This document shows, one piece after another, positions 5,984-11,665 of a DNA stretch of 11,665 nucleotides. The position numbers and the translations under genes are program-made. Below the pieces are notes generated by a model. That model was not told the DNA's origin. It worked only from the letters and a program-made list of their open reading frames with translations, and ran no database searches. Position 1 is the stretch's first letter; each line of letters starts with the position of its first letter. This DNA is from Quisquiliibacterium sp. (GTDB taxonomy: Bacteria > Pseudomonadota > Gammaproteobacteria > Burkholderiales > Burkholderiaceae_E): NCBI GenBank assembly GCA_023257915.1, contig JALRBB010000126.1, positions 1 to 11,665 on the forward strand, written 5' to 3'.

Positions 5984-7834
5984 ATGTCATGGGCTGGAAA
6001 GATTTTGCGCGTCGACCTCACGAAGGGGACCTGCACCTCCGAACCGCTGCGCATGGACTGGGCCAGGCAGTATCTGGGCCAGCGCGGTCTTGGCACCAAG
6101 TATTTCGTCGAGGAAGTCGATCCGAAGGTCGACCCGCTCGGCCCCGATAACAAGATTATCTGGGCGACCGGTCCGCTGACCGGCACGATGGCCTCCACCG
6201 GCGGACGTTACTCGGTCATCACCAAGGGTCCTCTGACCGGTGCCATCGCCTGCTCGAACTCCGGTGGCTACTGGGGTGCCGAGCTCAAGATGGCCGGCTG
6301 GGACATGGTGATTTTCGAGGGTAAATCGGCCAAGCCGGTCTACCTTTCAGTCGTCGATGACCACGCCGAACTGCGCGATGCATCGCATCTGTGGGGCAAG
6401 ACCACCTGGCAGACCGAAGAGCTGCTCAAGAAAGAGGCGCAAGATCCGCTCACCCGGGTCTCGTCGATCGGGCGCGCCGGCGAAAACCTGGTCATGTATG
6501 CCTGCATCGTCAACGATCTGCATCGTGCGGCCGGGCGTTCCGGTGTCGGCGCGGTTGCCGGCTCCAAGAACCTGAAGGCGATCGCAGTTCGGGGCACCAA
6601 GGGCGTGGGCAACATCCACAACCCCAAGGAGTTCATGCGCGTCACCAAGGAGAAGAAAAAACTCCTGCATGATCATCCGGTCACCGGGCAGGGGCTGCCC
6701 ACCTACGGCACCCAGGTGTTGATGAACGTCATCAACGAAACCGGCGCGTTGCCTACCCGCAACCATCGCGATTCCCAGTTCGAGGGCGCCAACAAGATCG
6801 GTGCCGAGGCCATGCTTGAGAAGCGGGCCACCGATGGCAAGGCACACCTGGTCACGAACCAGGCCTGCTTTGGCTGCACGATCGCCTGCGGTCGTATTTC
6901 CAAGATGGACGAAACCCACTTTTCAGTGGTCAACAAGCCTGAATACTGGGGTGCCAGCGGCGGCCTGGAGTACGAGGCAGCCTGGGCGCTTGGTGCTGCT
7001 CCGGGGGTGGATGATCTCGAGGCGCTGCAGTTTGCCAACATGATCTGCAACGAAGACGGATTCGATCCGATCTCGTTTGGAGCCACGGTTGGTGCAGCAA
7101 TGGAGTTGTTCGACACCGGCGTGATCACCAAGGAGCAGACCGGCGGCATTGATCTGAGCTCCGGCTCGGCCGAGGCCCTGTGCACGATGGCCGAAATGGT
7201 TGCCCGCGGCGAAGGGTTCGGCAAGGAACTCGGTCTGGGTTCCAAGCGTCTGTGCGAGAAATACGGCAAGCCTGAGCTGTCGATGTCGGTCAAGGGCCAA
7301 GAGTTCCCGGCTTATGACGGGCGCGGCTTGCAAGGCATGGGCCTGACCTACGCCACGTCCAATCGGGGTGCCTGCCACCTGCGGGGTTACACGGTGTCGT
7401 CCGAGGTGTTCGGCATTCCGGTCAAGACCGATCCGCTGACAACCGAAGGCAAACCGGATCTGGTCAAGGCGTTCCAGGACGCCACCGCGGCGTATGACTC
7501 CTCCGGTCTGTGCCTGTTCACAACCTTTTGCTGGACCGTCGGCGACCTCGCGCCCCAGGTGGCGGCTGCCTGTGGTGATGAGTTCACGCTCGATTCGCTG
7601 AACACCATCGGCGAGCGCGTCTGGAACATGGAGCGTGACTTCAACAATCGCGCAGGCTTTACGCGCAAGGACGACACGCTGCCGCCGCGTCTGCTCAACG
7701 AGCCGGTCAAGACCGGCCCGGCCAAGGGCTTGGTTGCCGGCCTCGACAAGATGCTGCCGGAGTACTACCAGGCGCGTGGCTGGGATGCCGAAGGCAACCT
7801 GACTGCAGAAACGCGCAGCCGGCTCGGCCTGTAA
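5984..7834 (+). CDS. aorB: AorB: tungsten-dependent aldehyde:ferredoxin oxidoreductase catalytic subunit
   Basis: 616 aa, close to the usual AOR length. The N-terminal domain shows WATGPLTGTMASTGGRYSVI and SNSGGYWGAELKMAGWD, typical of the AOR N-terminal fold. The [4Fe-4S] ligands are C295, C298 and C302 plus C510, in the same pattern as Pyrococcus AOR. C510 ends the pterin motif DSSGLC (505-510), and a partner motif NEDGFD (356-361) followed by PISFG lies upstream. H465 in NRGACHLRGY and the glutamates of GGLEYEAAW (329, 331) are the likely catalytic residues by family comparison. The enzyme binds tungsten through two metallopterins and interconverts aldehydes and carboxylic acids. The start has the good SD GGAGGAG. 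Tungsten rather than molybdenum is inferred from family knowledge. Confidence 0.95.
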   Translation: MSWAGKILRVDLTKGTCTSEPLRMDWARQYLGQRGLGTKYFVEEVDPKVDPLGPDNKIIWATGPLTGTMASTGGRYSVITKGPLTGAIACSNSGGYWGAELKMAGWDMVIFEGKSAKPVYLSVVDDHAELRDASHLWGKTTWQTEELLKKEAQDPLTRVSSIGRAGENLVMYACIVNDLHRAAGRSGVGAVAGSKNLKAIAVRGTKGVGNIHNPKEFMRVTKEKKKLLHDHPVTGQGLPTYGTQVLMNVINETGALPTRNHRDSQFEGANKIGAEAMLEKRATDGKAHLVTNQACFGCTIACGRISKMDETHFSVVNKPEYWGASGGLEYEAAWALGAAPGVDDLEALQFANMICNEDGFDPISFGATVGAAMELFDTGVITKEQTGGIDLSSGSAEALCTMAEMVARGEGFGKELGLGSKRLCEKYGKPELSMSVKGQEFPAYDGRGLQGMGLTYATSNRGACHLRGYTVSSEVFGIPVKTDPLTTEGKPDLVKAFQDATAAYDSSGLCLFTTFCWTVGDLAPQVAAACGDEFTLDSLNTIGERVWNMERDFNNRAGFTRKDDTLPPRLLNEPVKTGPAKGLVAGLDKMLPEYYQARGWDAEGNLTAETRSRLGL

Positions 7835-7854
7835 ACCGATTGCCGGAAATCCCT

Positions 7855-7878
7855 GCGCGGCCGGTTCGCCGGCTGCGC
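7855..7878 (+). other. GC-rich hairpin with TTCG loop after aorB
   Basis: A 10-bp stem (7855-7864 with 7869-7878, one G-U wobble) closes a TTCG tetraloop, 21 bp after the aorB stop. No U-tract follows, so it is more likely an mRNA-stabilising or 3'-end-trimming barrier than a terminator. Confidence 0.6.
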
Positions 7879-7907
7879 ATGGGTGGCCGGCTTGCCAACG
7901 GGGATTG

Positions 7908-7940
7908 CGGGGCGGCTGATGGCTGCCCCGTTTGTCGTTT
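7908..7940 (+). terminator. Rho-independent terminator-like hairpin between aorB and aorC
   Basis: A 9-bp stem CGGGGCGGC / GCTGCCCCG (7908-7916 with 7922-7930, one G-U wobble) around a TGATG loop is followed by TTTGTCGTTT. The tail is interrupted, so termination is probably partial. It would lower aorCDE relative to aorAB, which fits a complex in which AorA and AorB outnumber AorC. Confidence 0.6.
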
Positions 7941-7970
7941 ACGCGTGGATGCCTGCCCCAGACGATTGCC

Positions 7971-7990
7971 TTGAGTCATATCTGACTTAA
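7971..7990. promoter_or_regulatory. 20-bp palindrome upstream of aorC, candidate operator
   Basis: TTGAGTCATATCTGACTTAA has 16 of 20 positions symmetric, with a perfect core AGTCA-TATC-TGACT. The 5-4-5 spacing is that of CRP/FNR-family sites, but the half-sites match neither FNR (TTGAT) nor CRP (TGTGA). It lies 38 bp before aorC ATG and 30 bp after the terminator tail. A weak promoter (TTGCCT 7966-7971, TAATCT 7988-7993, 16-bp spacer) overlaps it, so a bound protein would block or modulate that promoter. Confidence 0.4.
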
Positions 7991-8028
7991 TCTTCTGGCA
8001 GGTTCACGAACAACCGGAACGAGCGAAC

Positions 8029-9390
8029 ATGAAACACGTGATCATCGGCAACGGACCGGCCGGCGTGACTGCCGCCGAAACCCTGCGCAAGCACCGCGCC
8101 AGCGACGAAATCGTGCTGATCGGCGACGAGCCGGAAGAGCCGTATTCGCGGATGGCAATTCCGTATCTGCTAACCGGCAAGATCGAAGAGCGGGGCACCT
8201 GGCTGCGCAAGGGTGAAAACCACTGGGATGCCCTGAAAATTCAGCGAATGACCGGTCGCGTGCAGTCGATCGCGGGCGCGGACAGGCGAATCACGCTGGA
8301 CGATGGCCAGTCGCTGCAGTTCGACACCTGTCTGATCGCCACCGGCTCTTCGCCGATGAAGCCGCCGATTCCCGGCATCGATTCGCCGTTCGTGCACCCG
8401 TGCTGGACGCTCAAAGACGCCCGCAACATCATGCAACTGGCGCGCTCCGGAGCCCGGGTGCTGCAAATGGGCGCAGGTTTCATCGGCTGCATCATCATGG
8501 AGGCCCTTGCTCTGCGCGGCGTCGATCTGACGGTCGTCGAGATGGGCGACAGGATGGTGCCGCGCATGATGGGGCCGAAGGCGGGCACGATGATCCGCAA
8601 GTGGTGCGAGACCAAGGGTGTCACGGTCTACACCGACACGAAGGTCGAGGCGATCGAGGCGGCGCACAGCAACGCGCGCCAGGATACGTCGACGCTCGGC
8701 AAGGTCATCGATCGTGTTGTCGATACGGTGCGCACCGCGTTCGGAGCCAACCATGCGGTCAAGGTACGGTTCTCCGACGGCCGGGTCGAGGAATTCGATC
8801 TCGTGATTCAGGCAACCGGCGTTCGACCCAATATCGGGTTCCTGGCGGGCGGTGACGTCAAGTGTCTGCTGGGCGTGCTGGTCGATGAGCGCATGCAGAC
8901 TACGGTGCCGGGTATCTACGCGGCGGGCGATTGTGCAGAAGCCTTTGATCCGGCAAGCGGCAAGACAATCGTTTCGGCCATCCAGCCCAACGCGGTCGAT
9001 CAGGCCTATGTCGCCGCGATGAATATGGCCGGAGGCAACGCCAGGCTCAATGGTGTCACGCAGATCAACGTGCTCGACACGCTGGGGCTGGTCTCCACCT
9101 CGTTTGGTCAGTGGCAGGGCGTGCCGGGAGGCGAACACGCCGAACTGGTCGACGAACAGCATTTCCGCTATTTGCGTCTGGAATTCGATGGCGATCGCCT
9201 GATCGGCGCCAACAGTCTAGGCATGACCGATCAGGTCGGCGTGATGCGCGGACTGGTCGAACGTGGTGTGCCGCTGGGTCACTGGAAAACTCGTCTGCTT
9301 CAGGATCCCACCCGACTCACCGAGGCGTATCTGGCCAGCGCGCAGGCGCAGGAAAACTGGCAGGGGCGTTCGCGCGGTTCGTCGAAGTGA
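8029..9390 (+). CDS. aorC: AorC: FAD-dependent NAD(P) oxidoreductase subunit
   Basis: 453-aa two-dinucleotide-fold flavoprotein of the NirB/rubredoxin-reductase-like class. The N-terminal FAD motif is IIGNGPAGVTAAE (5-17), the CLIATGS motif is at 101-107, the NAD(P) motif MGAGFIG at 147-153, and the second FAD motif GIYAAGDCAEAF at 295-306. Context and order match AorC, which passes electrons from AorA to NAD+ (and in Aromatoleum can also accept them from H2). An extra segment of about 30 residues (213-242, from HSNARQDTSTLGK) sits between the NAD strand motifs and is not typical of the wider family. ATG 8029 has only a weak ribosome site. The stop overlaps the GTG of the next gene. Confidence 0.88.
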   Translation: MKHVIIGNGPAGVTAAETLRKHRASDEIVLIGDEPEEPYSRMAIPYLLTGKIEERGTWLRKGENHWDALKIQRMTGRVQSIAGADRRITLDDGQSLQFDTCLIATGSSPMKPPIPGIDSPFVHPCWTLKDARNIMQLARSGARVLQMGAGFIGCIIMEALALRGVDLTVVEMGDRMVPRMMGPKAGTMIRKWCETKGVTVYTDTKVEAIEAAHSNARQDTSTLGKVIDRVVDTVRTAFGANHAVKVRFSDGRVEEFDLVIQATGVRPNIGFLAGGDVKCLLGVLVDERMQTTVPGIYAAGDCAEAFDPASGKTIVSAIQPNAVDQAYVAAMNMAGGNARLNGVTQINVLDTLGLVSTSFGQWQGVPGGEHAELVDEQHFRYLRLEFDGDRLIGANSLGMTDQVGVMRGLVERGVPLGHWKTRLLQDPTRLTEAYLASAQAQENWQGRSRGSSK

Positions 9391-9656
9391 TCAGGATCAA
9401 GTTCAAGCTGTTTGCGATGTTGACCGATTTCCTGCCGGATCAGGTTGACGGCAGAGCGCGCACCGGTAATGTCATCGAACTGGATGTCGCCGAGGGGACG
9501 ACCGTGCAGCAAATGATCGATCGCTATCGGCTCCCGGACAAATGGGTTCACCTGGTTCTGGTCAATGGCGTATTCATTCCGCCCGAGGATCGGGCGAGCC
9601 GGGCGCTGGTTGCGGACGACGCGCTGGCGATTTGGCCTCCGATCGCCGGCGGTTGA
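9387..9656 (+). CDS. aorD: AorD: MoaD/ThiS-like ubiquitin-fold sulfur-carrier protein
   Basis: 89-aa protein of MoaD size. It starts IRIKFKLFAMLTDFLP, a MoaD-like first strand and helix, then a hydrophobic middle VHLVLVNGVFI, and ends DDALAIWPPIAGG: the C-terminal Gly-Gly that is thiocarboxylated in MoaD/ThiS proteins. The chosen start is GTG 9387, which overlaps the aorC stop (GTGA); the open frame upstream lies inside aorC. MoaD supplies sulfur for the dithiolene of molybdopterin. A dedicated copy in an AOR locus, as in the Aromatoleum aor operon, suggests a role in making or sulfurating the tungsten-pterin cofactor. No MoaE or MoeB partner is in the window, so it would use those encoded elsewhere. 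Confidence 0.88.
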   Translation: MIRIKFKLFAMLTDFLPDQVDGRARTGNVIELDVAEGTTVQQMIDRYRLPDKWVHLVLVNGVFIPPEDRASRALVADDALAIWPPIAGG

Positions 9657-9666
9657 CGCTCTCACG

Positions 9667-9957
9667 ATGCTCGACTTTGGCGATCGTCGCATCATGGGGT
9701 GTTCGCGCACCGATCTGGAGCGCTGGGTTCGTGAACTGACCGGGCTGCAAGACCGCAGCTTCCTGGCGGATCGTCTGGATCTGTCCGATACCGGTATCCC
9801 GGTGTGTCTCGTCGTGCGCGAACTGGCGCCGCGCAGAATCGGTCTGGTCAGCTTTGCGCAGCTCGAGCTGTGGTTCGATTACCCACCGGGTCAGGCAGAC
9901 GCCGCTCGCGACTGGATCCGCCGCTTTGACCGTCACACGCAACGCGGCGGGGGCTAG
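9667..9957 (+). CDS. aorE: AorE-position small protein of unknown function
   Basis: 96-aa ORF, 10 bp after aorD and last in the aor set; I cannot assign a family. Visible parts are GCSRTDLERWVRELTG (an amphipathic helix), a hydrophobic strand IPVCLVVRELAPRRIGLVS, the segment FAQLELWFDYPP, another helix ARDWIRRFDRHT and a terminal QRGGG. There is no transmembrane segment, signal or cysteine cluster (Cys at about 12 and 47 only). The final glycines recall ubiquitin-like carriers, but the fold is not obvious. Its place is that of AorE in Aromatoleum, taken to be a maturation or accessory factor; the symbol is given on position only. ATG 9667 is the first in-frame start after aorD. Confidence 0.65.
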   Translation: MLDFGDRRIMGCSRTDLERWVRELTGLQDRSFLADRLDLSDTGIPVCLVVRELAPRRIGLVSFAQLELWFDYPPGQADAARDWIRRFDRHTQRGGG

Positions 9958-10015
9958 GGCGTCCTGGCGCTAGAATCGCGCATCACTTCGTTCGCAAGCG
10001 CAAGGTTTGGCCAAC
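9958..10015 (+). promoter_or_regulatory. Candidate dcd promoter
   Basis: TAGAAT at 9971-9976 in the context GGCGCTAGAATCG is a near-consensus -10 of a kind frequent in betaproteobacterial promoters. No clear -35 lies 17 bp upstream; that position falls on a G-rich run. TTGACC at 9926-9931 is too far away. The resulting 5' leader would be about 33 nt. Confidence 0.5.
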
Positions 10016-10579
<564 letters not shown>

Positions 10580-10611
10580 GCCCTTCTCGGCAGGCTGGCG
10601 CTGCTGCCCGC

Positions 10612-10640
10612 TTGCCGGTGTCGGACAAACCCTTTATATT
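10612..10640 (+). promoter_or_regulatory. Candidate promoter of the leader ORF and leuA
   Basis: TTGCCG (10612-10617), a 17-bp spacer, then TATATT (10635-10640): 4/6 and 5/6 matches to the sigma-70 consensus. The predicted start of transcription is about 10646-10648, on or right next to the ATG of the leader ORF. Confidence 0.6.
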
Positions 10641-10647
10641 CATTCCC

Positions 10648-10752
10648 ATGGCACCCGCCTCCTTCCGCTTCGCTCTCTCTTTGCGGTCCCTGCTTCTAGC
10701 AGAGACCGGCAGCCTGCTGCTTGGCCGGCTGCTACTGCGCCCCGCGCGCTAA
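10648..10752 (+). CDS. Leucine-rich leader peptide upstream of leuA (LeuL-like)
   Basis: A 34-codon ORF from ATG 10648 to TAA 10750-10752 with 11 leucines, nine of them in three LLL runs (residues 15-17, 23-25, 28-30). Codons in the runs include CTT and CTA (10696, 10732), which are rare in such GC-rich DNA; slow decoding at low charged tRNA-Leu is the usual logic of leader peptides that regulate leu genes by attenuation. It sits 72 bp before leuA in the sense direction, and a hairpin overlaps its leucine runs. There is no Shine-Dalgarno, and the predicted transcription start falls almost on the ATG, so it could be translated as a leaderless message. The product is inferred to be a regulatory peptide with no function of its own. 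Confidence 0.65.
   Translation: MAPASFRFALSLRSLLLAETGSLLLGRLLLRPAR
10697..10734 (+). promoter_or_regulatory. RNA hairpin across the leucine codons of the leader ORF
   Basis: TAGCAG (10697-10702) pairs with CTGCTA (10729-10734), and CCGG (10706-10709) with CCGG (10725-10728), giving a 10-bp stem with a 3-nt bulge and a 15-nt loop. The stem contains leucine codons of the first and last runs, so a stalled ribosome would melt it, as expected of a pause or switching hairpin. Confidence 0.45.
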
Positions 10753-10787
10753 ACATCCCCCACCCCCCATTTCCGTGTTGTCCAGTG

Positions 10788-10824
10788 GCCCTCTCACAAG
10801 GGGGGCAGACCAAGGAGCATTCGC
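10788..10824 (+). promoter_or_regulatory. Hairpin and ribosome-binding site before leuA
   Basis: GCCCTC (10788-10793) can pair with GGGGGC (10801-10806). The same G-run (10800-10805) can instead pair with the C-run at 10763-10768, so two exclusive folds are possible. No U-tract follows, so this is not a classic intrinsic terminator. The leuA Shine-Dalgarno AAGGAG is at 10812-10817, and its complement CTCCTT occurs at 10659-10664 inside the leader ORF. Confidence 0.35.
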
Positions 10825-11665
10825 ATGTCCGACAAACTGATCATCTTCGACACGACGCTTCGCGATGGCGAGCAAAGTCCTGGCGCCTCCATGACCAAGG
10901 AGGAAAAGTTGCGTATCGCCAAGCAGCTGGAAAAGCTGCGGGTCGACGTGATCGAGGCCGGCTTTGCGGCGTCGTCTAACGGAGACTTCGAGGCGGTGCG
11001 TGCGATTGCCGGATCGGTCAAGGAGTCGATCATCTGCTCGCTGGCGCGTACCAATGATCGCGACATCCAGCGCGCAGCCGATGCGATCGCGCCGGCACCG
11101 CGCAAGCGGATCCACACGTTCATCGCGACCTCGCCACTACACATGGAAGTCAAGCTGCGGATGACGCCGGAGCAGGTGCTCGAGCAGGCCAAGCTGGCGG
11201 TGCGATTCGCGCGCAATCTGGTTGACGACGTCGAGTTCTCCCCCGAAGACGGCTACCGGTCTGACATGGACTTTCTGTGTCGGGTGCTGGAAACCGCGAT
11301 CAAAGAAGGCGCCCGGACGATCAACGTGCCAGACACGGTTGGCTACGCGATACCCGAGCTCTACGCACAGTTCTTCACGACGCTGCGCGAGCGTATTCCG
11401 AACTCCGACAAGGCGGTCTGGAGCGTGCATTGCCACAACGATCTTGGCATGGCGGTCGCTAATTCGCTGGCCGCGGTGCATTCCGGTGGGGCACGCCAAG
11501 TCGAATGCACGATCAACGGCCTGGGCGAGCGCGCCGGCAACACCTCGCTTGAGGAAATCGTCATGGCGGTACGTACCCGCCGCGATTACTTCAACCTGGA
11601 CGTCGGCGTCGATATTTCGCAGATCGTTCCGGCCAGCCGTCTTGTGTCCAGCATCACAGGTTTTC
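10825..11665 (+). CDS. leuA: 2-isopropylmalate synthase, N-terminal part (runs off the window)
   Basis: 280 codons are present with no stop. The enzyme condenses acetyl-CoA and 2-oxoisovalerate, the first committed step of leucine synthesis. The DRE-TIM catalytic barrel is clear: [12 protein letters not shown] (9-20) with metal-ligand Asp and catalytic Arg, then [36 protein letters not shown], the metal-binding [13 protein letters not shown] with H202 and H204, and [17 protein letters not shown] (228-244). The last motif favours 2-isopropylmalate synthase over homocitrate or citramalate synthase, but the C-terminal leucine-binding regulatory domain lies outside the window. ATG 10825 has a good SD (AAGGAG). 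A leucine-rich leader ORF upstream supports the leu assignment. Confidence 0.95.
   Translation, partial: MSDKLIIFDTTLRDGEQSPGASMTKEEKLRIAKQLEKLRVDVIEAGFAASSNGDFEAVRAIAGSVKESIICSLARTNDRDIQRAADAIAPAPRKRIHTFIATSPLHMEVKLRMTPEQVLEQAKLAVRFARNLVDDVEFSPEDGYRSDMDFLCRVLETAIKEGARTINVPDTVGYAIPELYAQFFTTLRERIPNSDKAVWSVHCHNDLGMAVANSLAAVHSGGARQVECTINGLGERAGNTSLEEIVMAVRTRRDYFNLDVGVDISQIVPASRLVSSITGF

Noticed and set aside
9111..9386. Upstream extension of the aorD frame
   Set aside because: It overlaps aorC and has no MoaD similarity; GTG 9387 gives a protein of normal MoaD length.

Overview
The window looks like a high-GC betaproteobacterial chromosome, probably Burkholderiales or Rhodocyclales. This rests on base composition, codon use, and the close match of the flanking housekeeping proteins (ApbC/Mrp C-terminus, Dcd, LeuA) to betaproteobacterial versions as I remember them; no database search was possible.

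Layout. (1) 1-123: the last 40 codons of apbC/mrp, an Fe-S cluster carrier. (2) 128-2825, plus strand: modA-modB-modC, a type I molybdate/tungstate ABC importer with 4-bp ATGA overlaps. modE, a one-domain regulator, lies convergently on the minus strand at 2831-3277. (3) 3388-5325, plus strand: a possible 50-aa ORF, then a FecCD/BtuC-type permease and its ATPase (a MolBC-like type II importer) with no binding-protein gene. (4) 5489-9957, plus strand: a tungsten aldehyde oxidoreductase (AOR) locus of the Aromatoleum aorABC type. It encodes a four-cluster ferredoxin (AorA), the W-bis-pterin catalytic subunit (AorB), an FAD/NAD(P) oxidoreductase (AorC), a MoaD-like protein ending in Gly-Gly (AorD) and a small unrecognised protein (called AorE here). 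A terminator-like hairpin and a palindrome separate aorAB from aorCDE. (5) 10016-10579: dcd. (6) 10648-10752: a short leucine-rich leader ORF just downstream of a good promoter match, followed by leuA, which runs off the window.

How it works together. The middle 9.8 kb reads as a self-contained oxyanion-to-enzyme module: two importers, an oxyanion-type regulator, a sulfur-carrier-like protein for pterin assembly or sulfuration, and the three AOR subunits. By analogy with AorABC of Aromatoleum, the enzyme would oxidise aldehydes to acids. Electrons would pass from the W-pterin through the Fe-S clusters of AorB and AorA to FAD and NAD(P)+ on AorC. The module sits between apbC and dcd, genes I recall as adjacent in many Burkholderiales, so it may be an insertion there.

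The most interesting unexplained points are the leucine-rich, possibly leaderless, leader ORF before leuA; the orphan type II importer; the AorD/AorE pair with glycine-rich C-termini; the ModE lacking both its sensor domain and the usual glycine-rich wing; and the terminator/palindrome inside the aor locus.
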